From: Sphingopyxis sp. YR583
GTDB lineage: Bacteria; Pseudomonadota; Alphaproteobacteria; Sphingomonadales; Sphingomonadaceae
NCBI RefSeq assembly: GCF_900108295.1
Contig: NZ_FNWK01000001.1
Coordinates: forward strand, 2,477,001-2,541,000
DNA length: 64,000 bases
Reading direction: 5' to 3'
The notes under the pieces are model-generated. The model was not told where the DNA came from. It saw only the letters and a program-made list of their open reading frames with translations, and made no database searches. How positions within the stretch are numbered: the first letter of the stretch is position 1; each line of letters starts with the position of its first letter. Shown here one piece after another: positions 44,825 through 53,927 of this stretch. Made by a program: the position numbers and the translations under genes.

Positions 44825-45591
44825 TCGCGCTGCGCGCCTTGCTCGTCGCTCTCGCAGCTCTGTTGCTGCCAGCGCACGCGCATGCCGCCGATCCGCGGCT
44901 GGTGCCCGACGTGTCGAGCCGCGCGATCGATATCCAGTACAGCTTCACCGGTGAGGAATTGCTGTTGTTCGGTGCGATTCTCTATCCGGGTCAGCGGCTG
45001 CCCGACGACCGCGCCGACATCGTCGTCGTGCTGAAAGGACCCGTGCGGCCGATCGTGTTGCGCGAAAAGCGGCGTGTTGCGGGGATCTGGGTCAACGCCA
45101 GCAGCATTCGACTGCGGACCTCACCGGGGTTCTACGCGATCGGATCGTCGCGCCCGATCGACAAGCTGGTCGACGAGCGCACCGCGGCGATCTTCGAACT
45201 CGGCCTCGCCAATCTGTCGATGTCGCCCAGCGGATTTTCGGAGGCAAAGAAGCTTGAACGCTTCGAGGCGGGCCTGACCGACCTCTATCGCCGCTCGGGT
45301 CTGTTCGTCGAAAACCCCTCGGCGGTCGAAATCACCGAAGGCGTACTCTATCGTGCGCGCATCCCTGTGCCTGCCCGCGTCCCGGTGGGGACCTATCGCG
45401 CCGAAACCTATCTGATCAGCCGCGGGCGGGTGCTCGCCGTCGCATCGCGCGACGTCCAGATCCGCAAGGCTGGTTTCGAACGCTTCGTCGCTCTCGCGGC
45501 GCAGCAGCACGGCTTTCTCTACGGCCTTTCCGCGGTGTTCCTGTCGCTGGTGCTCGGTTACGGCGCGTCGGCTATTTTCCGTCGCCGCTAG
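44821..45591 (+). CDS. TIGR02186-family transmembrane protein
   Basis: The 256-residue protein has a signal peptide (ALLLPAHAHAAD), a periplasmic beta-rich region (PDVSSRAIDIQYSFTGEELLLFGAI, LRTSPGFYAIGSSRP) and one C-terminal membrane anchor (YGLSAVFLSLVLGYGASAIF). This matches the TIGR02186 conserved family, which is repeatedly found next to TauE-type genes. It overlaps the TauE stop. Role unknown, likely a partner of the exporter. Confidence 0.82.
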   Translation: MIALRALLVALAALLLPAHAHAADPRLVPDVSSRAIDIQYSFTGEELLLFGAILYPGQRLPDDRADIVVVLKGPVRPIVLREKRRVAGIWVNASSIRLRTSPGFYAIGSSRPIDKLVDERTAAIFELGLANLSMSPSGFSEAKKLERFEAGLTDLYRRSGLFVENPSAVEITEGVLYRARIPVPARVPVGTYRAETYLISRGRVLAVASRDVQIRKAGFERFVALAAQQHGFLYGLSAVFLSLVLGYGASAIFRRR

Positions 45592-45661
45592 CCATCATTC
45601 ACGGCCTATTTACCCTCTGCTGCGATACCCGGCCCGGGATCATAACAGGCGGGGCGGATAC

Positions 45662-47374
45662 ATGGATATGCAGGGCGGCGGATTCAGCGCCGGTGATTTG
45701 ACGGCGGCGCAGCACGTCAGGCTCGCGGGCGGCGGTGTGGCAGCGCCGGTGGCGCCAGTCGCAAACCATCATCGCGACGATCTGATGATCGGCGAAGTCG
45801 TCGATATTTCGGGGTCGGCGTCGCGCATCCTTCTCGATGCAACGGTGATCGGCAAATTGTCGTCGTCCAGCGATGCCGCGGTCGCAATGGCGGGGCAGGT
45901 CGGGGCACAGGTCAAGGTGCGTGTCGGCAATATCTGGCTGATCGCCAGCATCCGCGACCAGCAACTGCACGAGCGCGGCGAAGGGCTGATCGTTGCGACG
46001 ATCGACTTCCTCGGCGAAGGCGAAGAAGAAAAGATTACGGGTCGCATCCACAATTTCCGGCGCGGTGTGACGCGCTACCCGATCCCGGGTAGCCAGGTCT
46101 TTGCCGCGACCAGCGCCGATCTCAAGCAGATATACGCCGCCGACGAGCGCGCGCATGTCGAAATCGGTACCGTCTACCCGACCAAGGATATTCGCGGATC
46201 GCTCTATGTCGATGCGATGCTCGGCAAGCATTTCGCGCTGCTCGGCTCGACCGGTACGGGTAAATCGACCAGCGCCGCGCTGATCCTGCACAAGATTTGC
46301 GAACTCGCGCCGCAGGGCCATATCGTGATGGTCGACCCGCACGGCGAATATTCGGCTGCTTTCAAGGGCACCGGCGCGCTGTTCGACGTCGACAATCTCG
46401 CCATGCCCTATTGGCTGATGAATTTCGAAGAACATTGCGAAGTGTTCGTCACCGCCGAAGGCCGCGACCGTCAGGCCGACTGCGATGTTCTCGCGCGCTG
46501 CCTGCTCCAGGCGCGAACGAAGAACCGGCTCGCCGAGGGCATGACGAAGATCACGGTCGATTCGCCGATCCCCTATCTGCTTTCGGACCTGCTCAACATC
46601 CTGCAGAACGAGATGGGCAAGCTCGACAAGGCGACCTCGTCCGCGCCGTTCATGCGCATCAAGGGCAAGATCGAGGAAATGCGCGCCGATCCGCGCTATA
46701 ATTTCATGTTCTCGGGCATGCTCGTCGCCGACACGATGGCGGGTTTTCTCGGCAAGATCTTCCGCCTGCCGTCGGACGGCCGGCCGATCTCGATCATCGA
46801 CGTGTCGGGCGTTCCGTCCGATATTACCGGCGTGGTCGTCGCGGTGCTGTCGCGCCTGATCTTCGACTATGCGATCTGGTCGCGCGGCGAGCCGCAGCGC
46901 CCGATCCTGCTCGTCTGCGAAGAGGCGCATCGCTATATTCCGTCGAAGGACACCGGGCAGGGACAGGCGGTTCGCAAGATCCTTGAGCGGATCGCGAAGG
47001 AAGGCCGTAAATATGGCGTGTCGCTGGGCCTCATCACCCAGCGTCCGTCGGATCTTGCCGAAGGTGTGCTTTCGCAGTGCGGCACGATCATCTCGATGCG
47101 TCTCAACAACGAACGCGACCAGCATTTCGTGAAGGCTGCGATGCCCGAAGGCGCGCGCGGCTTCATCGATTCGATCCCGGCGCTGCGCAACCGCGAATGC
47201 ATCGTCTGCGGCGAAGGCGTGTCGATCCCGATCCGCGTCTATCTCGACACGCTCGAGGAAGAAAAGCGGCCCGCGTCAAGCGATCCGCTCTTCTCGAAGC
47301 TGTGGCGCGAAACCGGCGGCGAAGCCGAAATCCTCGAACGCGTCGTCAAGCGCTGGCGCAGCCAGGGACGTTGA
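45662..47374 (+). CDS. HerA-like ATPase (DUF87)
   Basis: The 570-residue protein has an N-terminal HAS-barrel-like domain to about residue 180 and a hexameric ATPase domain with Walker A GSTGTGKST near residue 198 and Walker B ILLVCEEAHRY near residue 418, followed by GLITQRPSDLAEGVLSQCGT (sensor). It resembles HerA DNA translocases, which in archaea partner NurA; bacterial members often have defence or repair roles. The neighbouring genes offer no partner nuclease, so its function here is open. Confidence 0.85.
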   Translation: MDMQGGGFSAGDLTAAQHVRLAGGGVAAPVAPVANHHRDDLMIGEVVDISGSASRILLDATVIGKLSSSSDAAVAMAGQVGAQVKVRVGNIWLIASIRDQQLHERGEGLIVATIDFLGEGEEEKITGRIHNFRRGVTRYPIPGSQVFAATSADLKQIYAADERAHVEIGTVYPTKDIRGSLYVDAMLGKHFALLGSTGTGKSTSAALILHKICELAPQGHIVMVDPHGEYSAAFKGTGALFDVDNLAMPYWLMNFEEHCEVFVTAEGRDRQADCDVLARCLLQARTKNRLAEGMTKITVDSPIPYLLSDLLNILQNEMGKLDKATSSAPFMRIKGKIEEMRADPRYNFMFSGMLVADTMAGFLGKIFRLPSDGRPISIIDVSGVPSDITGVVVAVLSRLIFDYAIWSRGEPQRPILLVCEEAHRYIPSKDTGQGQAVRKILERIAKEGRKYGVSLGLITQRPSDLAEGVLSQCGTIISMRLNNERDQHFVKAAMPEGARGFIDSIPALRNRECIVCGEGVSIPIRVYLDTLEEEKRPASSDPLFSKLWRETGGEAEILERVVKRWRSQGR

Positions 47375-47390
47375 TTATCTTCGCCTGACG

Positions 47391-47485
47391 GCGGACGCGG
47401 CACCGGCCCGCTCCCCCACCCGGCCTCCCATTACAGGATACTCTGTGGGGGGCCGGGTGGGGGAGCGGGCCGGTGCCGCGTCCGC
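47391..47485. repeat. 35-bp perfect inverted repeat between convergent genes
   Basis: The 35 bases at 47391-47425 and 47451-47485 are exact reverse complements of each other, separated by 25 nt. The arms begin GCGGACGCGGCACCGGCCCG. The structure sits between the HerA-like gene and a convergent VOC gene, so it may act as a two-way transcription terminator. Its length and precision are unusual for a simple terminator. Confidence 0.9.
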
Positions 47486-47502
47486 CTCAGCGGATAGAGG
47501 AT

Positions 47503-47889
47503 TCAACTCGTCGGCGGCTCCCAAAGCTCGATCGGATTGCCTTCGGGGTCGTGGACGCGCGCAAATCGCCCGGTCGCCGGATCGTCCCATTCGTCCTTGG
47601 TGATGATCTCGTCACCCGCCTCGCGGAACGGCGCCAGCGCGGCGTCGAGATCGTCGACGCGCAGGTTCAGCATATGCTGTCTGTCGGCAGGGAAATAATC
47701 GGTGTCGGCCTTGAAGGGCGCGAAAACCAGCGGTCCCGCCGTGACATTCCAGACCCATTGGTTAGGCGGCACGCTGTCGTCGGCGCTGCATCCGCCGCCG
47801 ACACCCAGCCGTTCGCGGTACCAGGCGCTGAGCGCCTCGGGATCGCGCGCCCGGAAAAACAATCCGCCGATGCCTTTGACATGTCCCAT
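47503..47889 (-). CDS. VOC-family (glyoxalase-like) protein
   Basis: The 128-residue protein has the glyoxalase/bleomycin-resistance fold. It starts with GHVKGIGGLFFRARDPEALSAWYRERLG, contains LNLRVDDLDAALAPFREAGDEII, and ends RFARVHDPEGNPIELWEP, the C-terminal Glu/His metal-ligand pattern of the family. Substrate unknown. It converges with the HerA-like gene across the long inverted repeat. Confidence 0.88.
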   Translation of the reverse strand: MGHVKGIGGLFFRARDPEALSAWYRERLGVGGGCSADDSVPPNQWVWNVTAGPLVFAPFKADTDYFPADRQHMLNLRVDDLDAALAPFREAGDEIITKDEWDDPATGRFARVHDPEGNPIELWEPPTS

Positions 47890-47931
47890 GCTGGCCTCCC
47901 GTTATGATTGGGACAGCCTAAGCCGAAAGGC

Positions 47932-49083
47932 TCAGCCTTTCCACTCCCCGCTTTTGCTGAATTCCTCGCGGATCTGCCCCGACTGGTTGAGCCGCGGATC
48001 GGTGTAAGACGGCGCTGCCACGGGCGGGGCGGCCGATGGGGTGGTGGTTGGTGCGGCGGGCGTGAGCGTACCGGGTAACGGCGCCGGCGCGACGTCGGGA
48101 AGCGGCGCGCCGGTGCCCGTGAGCATCGGCGCGGGGCCTGCTCCGGGTGGAAGGCCCTGACCCTTGAGGATCGCGAGCTGCTGCGCGAGCGGCAGATAGG
48201 GGCCGGGAACGGGCTCGCGGCCCAGATAGAGCGCGCGAAATGCGTCGGGCATGCCCCAGCGGCCGCGCCAGCGGTGGAAGATATGCGCGCCGACGATATT
48301 GGTCATCACCAGGCTCTTGCCCCAGCGCGGCCAGATCGCCTGCGTATGATAATGGGTCGCGAGCCCGACCTTGGGGAAGACATAGCCGCCGAGCGCCGCC
48401 GAGGCGATGCGGCTGGCGCGCAGCCAGTTGCGCCGTTCGGGCGTGCGCGCCATCGCGCCGTCGCAGCTGAAAGTGAACTGGCACACGCCCGCGCGCTGCG
48501 AGCCCTGGAAAACGACCCCGCACACGGTGTTCGGGAAACTCGGGTGGCGCACGCGGTTGATCACCGTCTGCGCGACCCCGCGCATCCCGTCGTCGGTTTC
48601 CGACGCCGCTTCATAATATATGGCGGCGGTCAGGCAGTAATGCGCACGCTCGCGGTCGAGCGCGGTGACCCCTTGGAAAACATAGGGTTTCGCGGGCGGC
48701 CCCACGAAAGCCTCGTCGCGCAGCATGGCGGGGTCGGTCGGCGGCATCGCCGCAGCGTCGCCATAACCGACGCTGTCGGGGTTAGGCAAAGTCGGGTCGA
48801 TCTTCAGCGCTTCGGCGTAATCCTCGGCATTCATGATCGCCCAGCGTTCGGGATCATAGGCTTTGAAGCTCAACGGCACCGATACGCTGTAGGGACCGAA
48901 GAATCGGGGAGCGCGAAACGGTCCGCTCGTCAGCACGAAGGCGAGACAGGCGACCGAAACCACCGCGATGATCGCCGCCCAAAAGGCGCGCCCCGGCCCC
49001 GCCGGCTTTTCCGGCACGGGGTCACGCCACGTCGAGCGGGCGGTCAAGGACAGTTCGGGCTTCATGCGTGTGTCAAATTCCAT
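47932..49083 (-). CDS. SleB-family cell-wall hydrolase
   Basis: The 383-residue product has a membrane anchor at about residues 33-52 and a SleB-type lytic transglycosylase-like domain: CLTAAIYYEAASETDDGMRGVAQTVINR (catalytic Glu in EAASE), NTVCGVVFQGSQ and VCQFTFSCDG. A Pro/Ala/Thr-rich C-terminal tail follows. It probably cleaves peptidoglycan, for example in remodelling or cell-cycle-linked turnover. Starts at 49155 and 49065 are alternatives. Confidence 0.85.
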   Translation of the reverse strand: MEFDTRMKPELSLTARSTWRDPVPEKPAGPGRAFWAAIIAVVSVACLAFVLTSGPFRAPRFFGPYSVSVPLSFKAYDPERWAIMNAEDYAEALKIDPTLPNPDSVGYGDAAAMPPTDPAMLRDEAFVGPPAKPYVFQGVTALDRERAHYCLTAAIYYEAASETDDGMRGVAQTVINRVRHPSFPNTVCGVVFQGSQRAGVCQFTFSCDGAMARTPERRNWLRASRIASAALGGYVFPKVGLATHYHTQAIWPRWGKSLVMTNIVGAHIFHRWRGRWGMPDAFRALYLGREPVPGPYLPLAQQLAILKGQGLPPGAGPAPMLTGTGAPLPDVAPAPLPGTLTPAAPTTTPSAAPPVAAPSYTDPRLNQSGQIREEFSKSGEWKG

Positions 49084-49227
49084 CCCCGTCGCGCGCGATT
49101 CGCGGTCGCGGGGTCGATTTGCCTTATACGCTGAAACGCCAACAAAATGTTTCATCCTCGTCCGCCGCATCGACAAGGCATGGGCCCATTAGCCAAGCGT
49201 TGAGGTTCTCGCGTTAAATCGGCGGTG

Positions 49228-49731
49228 ATGACCGACACCGTTCCATCCTATCGGCGCAGCGCGCGGACCGATTTTCGGATGTGGCTGCTGCTCACCTTCG
49301 GTCTTTTCTTTTTCTGGGCGGGTTCGACGATCGATCCGGCCGACAATTGCAGCGACGACGGGCGCGAGTGCGCGCCTTGGCTGGTGCCGCTGGCGCAGGC
49401 CATCGGGGCGCTGGTCGCGCTCGGCGCGGGTCTCAAGATGCTCGCCAACCCGAACCGCGGCAGTTTCATCGACCCTGCGACGGGCGACCTTGTCTGGTGG
49501 CAGGGACGCATCGGCGCGAGCGGCGGCGACGAGGGGCGTATTCACCCGTCGCGTATCGGCAAGCTTCGTATCGTCCGGCAGGACGAAAGCGACGACGAGG
49601 TTCATCTCTATGATCTGGAAGGGGCGCGGCTCTTCTGGTTCGATCAGGAAGTGATCCCGTGGCCTTACGAGCGCTGGGCGGAACGCCTCGCGGCACGCTG
49701 GCCGCATATCGAGGTCGAGCGGGTCGATTAG
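49228..49731 (+). CDS. Hypothetical membrane-anchored protein
   Basis: The 167-residue protein has two hydrophobic segments (FRMWLLLTFGLFFFWAGSTI and WLVPLAQAIGALVALGAGLKMLA) separated by a short Cys-containing loop (CSDDGRECAPW). The soluble C-terminal part is beta-rich with SFIDPATGDLVWWQGRIG and VHLYDLEGARLFWFDQE, like a PH-type or similar small fold. No family recognised; likely a membrane protein of unknown role. A GTG codon at 49225 directly precedes the chosen ATG. Confidence 0.7.
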   Translation: MTDTVPSYRRSARTDFRMWLLLTFGLFFFWAGSTIDPADNCSDDGRECAPWLVPLAQAIGALVALGAGLKMLANPNRGSFIDPATGDLVWWQGRIGASGGDEGRIHPSRIGKLRIVRQDESDDEVHLYDLEGARLFWFDQEVIPWPYERWAERLAARWPHIEVERVD

Positions 49732-49752
49732 GCGTCGGCGGCCGGCGCCGCG

Positions 49753-50688
49753 TCAGCGGATCTCGACCGTCAGATGTTCGATTTCATGGACCTGTTTGAC
49801 CCGGGCACAGATCGCATCGCGCGTCGCGCCGACGACGCTGATGATCGCCGAATGCGCACCGGGGCCAACCCGCCAGACATGCAGGTCGATGATCTTCACG
49901 TCGCCGGGTGCTTCGACAAGCGCGCGGATTTCGTCCTCCAGCTTTGTGTCGGTCGCGTCGAGGAGCACCGCGCCGGTGTCGCGTATCAGCGACCAGGACC
50001 AGACCGCGATCACGATCGCCCCCACGACGCCCATCGCAGGATCGAGCCAAACCCACCCAAGATAGCGCCCGCCGAGCAATGCGGCGATCGCGAGCACCGA
50101 GGTCAGCGCGTCGGCGACGACGTGCAGATAGGCCGAGCGGAGATTATTGTCCTTCTCATGGGCGTGATCGTGCGCATGACCATGATGGTCGTGCTCATGG
50201 CTGTGCGCATGTCCGTGCCCGTGATCGTGACCATGGCCGAGCAGCAAGGCGCTGACGATATTCACGCCGAGGCCGATCACCGCGATGACCGTTGCCTCGC
50301 CGAACTCGACCGGGCTGGGATTGACGAGACGGATGGCCGATTCATACGCGATGCCGAGTGCGACGATGCCGAGCACGAGCGCCGAGGCAAAGCCCGCGAG
50401 GTCGCCGACCTTGCCGGTGCCAAAGCTGTAGCGGCGGCCGTGGGCGTGGCGCTTCGCATAGGCATAGGCGATCGCGGCAATACCGAGCGCGCCCGCGTGT
50501 GTCGCCATATGGAAGCCGTCGGCAAGCAGCGCCATCGAGTTGAATGCAAGGCCCGCGGCGATCTCGCCGACCATCATCACCGCAGTAAGCGCAACCACCC
50601 ACAAAGTGCGGCGGGCATTTTCGTCATGGCGTTTGCCAAGGAAGACATGGTCGTGGGCCAGCGCCTCTATTTCGCTATCGAACGACAT
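49753..50688 (-). CDS. CDF-family cation efflux protein (DmeF-like)
   Basis: The 311-residue protein starts MSFDSEIEALAHDHVFLGKRH. Six membrane segments carry the CDF metal site (NSMALLADGFHMATHAGALG and VVADALTSVLAIAALLGGRY). Between them is a very His-rich cytoplasmic loop of about 30 residues (GHGHDHGHGHAHSHEHDHHG). The C-terminal domain is short. It probably exports cobalt, nickel or zinc from the cytoplasm in exchange for protons. DmeF-like features are clear. Confidence 0.92.
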   Translation of the reverse strand: MSFDSEIEALAHDHVFLGKRHDENARRTLWVVALTAVMMVGEIAAGLAFNSMALLADGFHMATHAGALGIAAIAYAYAKRHAHGRRYSFGTGKVGDLAGFASALVLGIVALGIAYESAIRLVNPSPVEFGEATVIAVIGLGVNIVSALLLGHGHDHGHGHAHSHEHDHHGHAHDHAHEKDNNLRSAYLHVVADALTSVLAIAALLGGRYLGWVWLDPAMGVVGAIVIAVWSWSLIRDTGAVLLDATDTKLEDEIRALVEAPGDVKIIDLHVWRVGPGAHSAIISVVGATRDAICARVKQVHEIEHLTVEIR

Positions 50689-50714
50689 GGACGCCTGCCT
50701 ATCCGATGGAAAAA

Positions 50715-51554
50715 TTATGGCAAGTGACGGATGGCGGCGTCGTACCAGTCGCCTCGCGACGTGACCTCGATCGGCAGGCCGAAAAGGCCGGTCAGCGTTT
50801 CGCTCGTCAAGAGCTCTCCTTTCGCGCCGTCGCGGTCGAGCCGCCCGCCGCGCAGCATGATGATGCGGTCGATCTCCGGCAGGATTTCCTCGATATGGTG
50901 CGTGATGAGCAGCAGCGTGATGCCCGTGCGTGCGATCCCGCGCAGCATGTCGAGGAAGTGATGCCGCGCTGCGGGGTCGAGTCCGGCGCATGGCTCGTCG
51001 AGCAGCAGCGCGTGCGGCCGGTGCGCAAGCGCGCGGGCGATGAGGACGCGGCGGGCTTCGCCCGTTGAAAGGCTCGCCATGCTGCGTCCGATCAGGTGGC
51101 TGGCACCGGCATCCTCCAACGCGGCGAGCGATGCGTCGACCATCTCGCGCGTATAATGCTGATGCGCCCAGAGGCCGCGCGAGGCGAAAAAGCCGGAGAC
51201 GACGCAGTCGAGCGCTTCGAGCGGCGGGTCGGCATCGAAATCGAGCTGTTCGGTCGTGGATACGATCCCGAGCAGTTTGCGAAGGTCGAAAACATTCCAG
51301 CTATCCTGCCCGAAAATCCGGACGTCGGCGCCATAGGCCGGATAGAGCTGGCGCGTGATCAGCTTGACCAGCGTCGACTTGCCCGATCCGTTGGCGCCCA
51401 GGATGGCGGCACTTTCGCCCGCGCCGATGGTCAGCGCCGGAAGGTCCAGGATACATGCGTCGTCCGCCATGACGCGAACATTGGCGATCGAAAGCAAGGC
51501 TTCGGCAGGAGATGCCGCGGCGGGCGGCTGCGGCGGCGTGGTGGTTTCCGTCAT
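50715..51554 (-). CDS. Orphan ABC transporter ATP-binding protein
   Basis: From ATG 51554 the product has 279 residues. ABC motifs are Walker A GANGSGKST, the signature SLSTGEARRVLIARAL (LSTGE rather than LSGGQ), Walker B LLLDEPCAGLDP and the H-loop LITHH. No membrane partner gene is adjacent, so it resembles the orphan ModF/YlmA-type ATPases. Function unknown. Confidence 0.87.
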   Translation of the reverse strand: MTETTTPPQPPAAASPAEALLSIANVRVMADDACILDLPALTIGAGESAAILGANGSGKSTLVKLITRQLYPAYGADVRIFGQDSWNVFDLRKLLGIVSTTEQLDFDADPPLEALDCVVSGFFASRGLWAHQHYTREMVDASLAALEDAGASHLIGRSMASLSTGEARRVLIARALAHRPHALLLDEPCAGLDPAARHHFLDMLRGIARTGITLLLITHHIEEILPEIDRIIMLRGGRLDRDGAKGELLTSETLTGLFGLPIEVTSRGDWYDAAIRHLP

Positions 51555-51720
51555 GCCCGCCCTTTTGCCCAGCTCGCGGCGCGGGGCAAGCGCCGGCGTC
51601 GTTCCCGATCTTCCATTCTCCCCTTGCCGACTCACGAGCCAAAGCCTATATGCGCCCTACTTCTTGACATGGTTAGCCAGTTGGGACGTCGGGGCCGCGG
51701 GCCGCGACGGCTATACCCAC

Positions 51721-52299
51721 ATGCTTTCCGGTCATCCGGATTGGAAACATAGCTTGGTCGATTTCGACACCCTCAATGCGATCATCGCGCCCGAAGCCGA
51801 GGCGATGGGCCTTGCGCTCGTGCGCGTCGCCTTTTTTGGCGGCGAGAGCGACCCGACGCTGCAGGTGATGGCCGAGCGGCCCGAAACGCGCCAGCTGACG
51901 ATCGACGATTGCGCCGACCTGTCGCGCCGCATCTCGGATCGGCTCGACGCGCTTGAGGAAGCGGGCAAGGATCCGATCGATGCCGCCTACCGGCTCGAAG
52001 TCTCGTCGCCCGGCATCGACCGGCCGCTGACGCGCCGCGCCGACTTCGCAGACTGGGCGGGGCACGAGGCGAAGATCGCGCTCAAGGAAAAGCGCGACGG
52101 TCGCCAGCGCTTCAACGGCGAGCTGATCGGTATCGACGGCGATGTCGTCACGATTTCGGATAAGGAAGGTGTGGAGCACAAGCTGCCGTTCGACGCGATC
52201 GACACCGCAAAGCTGGTTCTCACCGACAAATTGATTGCCGCAACCGTCCCGCTCTCGATCGAGGGCGCCGACGAAATGGAAGAAGAAGGACAGGACTGA
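51721..52299 (+). CDS. rimP: Ribosome maturation factor RimP
   Basis: The 192-residue product has the RimP N-terminal domain (DFDTLNAIIAPEAEAMGLALVRVAF) and the family motif AYRLEVSSPGIDRPLTRRADF. The C-terminal SH3-like domain (IDGDVVTISDKEG) is followed by an acidic tail. RimP assists 30S subunit maturation. ATG 51721 is taken as the start; a TTG at 51754 is an alternative. It overlaps nusA by 1 nt (TGATG). Confidence 0.9.
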   Translation: MLSGHPDWKHSLVDFDTLNAIIAPEAEAMGLALVRVAFFGGESDPTLQVMAERPETRQLTIDDCADLSRRISDRLDALEEAGKDPIDAAYRLEVSSPGIDRPLTRRADFADWAGHEAKIALKEKRDGRQRFNGELIGIDGDVVTISDKEGVEHKLPFDAIDTAKLVLTDKLIAATVPLSIEGADEMEEEGQD

Positions 52300-53927
52300 T
52301 GGCCACTGCCATTTCCGCCAACAAGGCCGAACTCCTCGCGATTGCCAACAGCGTCGCCAGCGAGAAGATGATCGACAAGGGCATCGTCATCGAGGCCATC
52401 GAGGAAGCGATCCAGCGCGCCGCGCGCGCCCGTTACGGCGCCGAGAACGACATTCGTGCGAAGCTCGATGCGCAGACCGGCGACCTTCGCTTGTGGCGCG
52501 TCGTGGAAGTGGTCGAACAGGTCGAGGATTATTTCAAGCAGGTCGATCTGGCTGCCGGCCAGAAGCTGCAGAAGGACGCCAAGATCGGCGACTTCATCGT
52601 CGACCCGCTGCCGGCGGTCGACCTTGGCCGCATCGACGCCCAGTCGGCGAAGCAGGTGATCTTCCAGAAGGTCCGCGAAGCCGATCGCGAGCGCCAGTAC
52701 GCCGAATTCAAGGACCGCGCGGGTGAGATCATCACCGGCGTCGTGAAGTCGGTCGAATTCGGCCACATCGTCGTCAACCTCGGCCGCGCCGAAGGCGTCA
52801 TCCGCCGCGACCAGCAGATCCCGCGCGAACTGATGCGCGTCGGCGACCGCGTCCGCGCGCTGATCCTGTCGGTGCGCAGCGAAACGCGCGGCCCGCAGAT
52901 TTTCCTCAGCCGCGCGCACCCCGACTTCATGAAGAAGCTGTTCGCGCAGGAAGTCCCCGAAATCTACGACGGCATCATCGAGATCAAGGCCGCCGCCCGT
53001 GATCCGGGTTCGCGCGCGAAGATCGGCGTGATCAGCTATGACGGTTCGATCGACCCCGTCGGCGCATGCGTCGGCATGAAGGGCAGCCGCGTCCAGGCGG
53101 TCGTCCAGGAAATGCAGGGCGAAAAGATCGACATCATTCCCTGGTCCGAAGACACCGCGACCTTCGTCGTCAACGCGCTCCAGCCTGCAACGGTGCAGCG
53201 CGTCGTCATCGACGAGGATGACAGCCGTATCGAAGTCGTCGTTCCCGATGACCAGCTCAGCCTTGCCATCGGCCGCCGCGGCCAGAATGTTCGTCTCGCC
53301 AGCCAGCTCACCGGCAGCCAGATCGACATCATGACCGAGGCCGACGCCAGCGAGAAGCGCCAGCGCGAATTCGTCGAGCGTTCGACGATGTTCCAGGAAG
53401 AGCTCGATGTCGACGAAACGCTCGCACAGCTGCTCGTCGCCGAAGGTTTCGGCGAACTCGAAGAAGTCGCCTATGTCTCGATCGACGAACTGGCTAGCAT
53501 CGAAGGCTTCGACGACGAACTCGCACAGGAACTGCAGAGCCGCGCCGCCGAAGGGCTTGAGCGCCGCGAGGAGGCCTCGCGCGCCCAGCGCCGTGAACTT
53601 GGCGTCGAAGATGCGCTCGCCGACATCCCGCACCTGACCGAAGCGATGCTCGTCATCCTCGGCAAGGCGGGGATCAAGACGCTCGACGATCTCGCCGACC
53701 TCGCGACCGACGAACTGATCGCCAAGAAGCGCACCGACAACCGTCGTGGCCCGGCGCGCAGCGAGCGCGCCGAGGACAAGGGCGGCGTGCTCGGCGAATA
53801 TGGCCTGAGCGAAGAGCAGGGCAACGAGATCATCATGGCGGCGCGTGCGCACTGGTTCGACGATGAACCGGAAACTGCGGCGGAGCCGCAAAACGGGGAG
53901 GCCGCCGATGCGGACCCCGCGCAATGA
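52299..53927 (+). CDS. nusA: Transcription termination/antitermination protein NusA
   Basis: This 542-residue protein has an N-terminal RNA-polymerase-binding domain starting about NKAELLAIANSVASEKMID, an S1 domain (ITGVVKSVEFGHIVVNLGRAEG), and two KH domains around VGACVGMKGSRVQAVVQEMQGEKID and LSLAIGRRGQNVRLASQLTG. C-terminal helical acidic repeats follow (LDVDETLAQLLVAEGFGELEEVAY and the second HhH-like repeat). It regulates pausing, termination and antitermination. Confidence 0.95.
   Translation: MATAISANKAELLAIANSVASEKMIDKGIVIEAIEEAIQRAARARYGAENDIRAKLDAQTGDLRLWRVVEVVEQVEDYFKQVDLAAGQKLQKDAKIGDFIVDPLPAVDLGRIDAQSAKQVIFQKVREADRERQYAEFKDRAGEIITGVVKSVEFGHIVVNLGRAEGVIRRDQQIPRELMRVGDRVRALILSVRSETRGPQIFLSRAHPDFMKKLFAQEVPEIYDGIIEIKAAARDPGSRAKIGVISYDGSIDPVGACVGMKGSRVQAVVQEMQGEKIDIIPWSEDTATFVVNALQPATVQRVVIDEDDSRIEVVVPDDQLSLAIGRRGQNVRLASQLTGSQIDIMTEADASEKRQREFVERSTMFQEELDVDETLAQLLVAEGFGELEEVAYVSIDELASIEGFDDELAQELQSRAAEGLERREEASRAQRRELGVEDALADIPHLTEAMLVILGKAGIKTLDDLADLATDELIAKKRTDNRRGPARSERAEDKGGVLGEYGLSEEQGNEIIMAARAHWFDDEPETAAEPQNGEAADADPAQ

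Noticed and set aside
51987..53924. A 645-codon minus-strand frame opposite nusA
   Set aside because: NusA S1 and KH motifs on the plus strand are clear; the minus translation is low-complexity.
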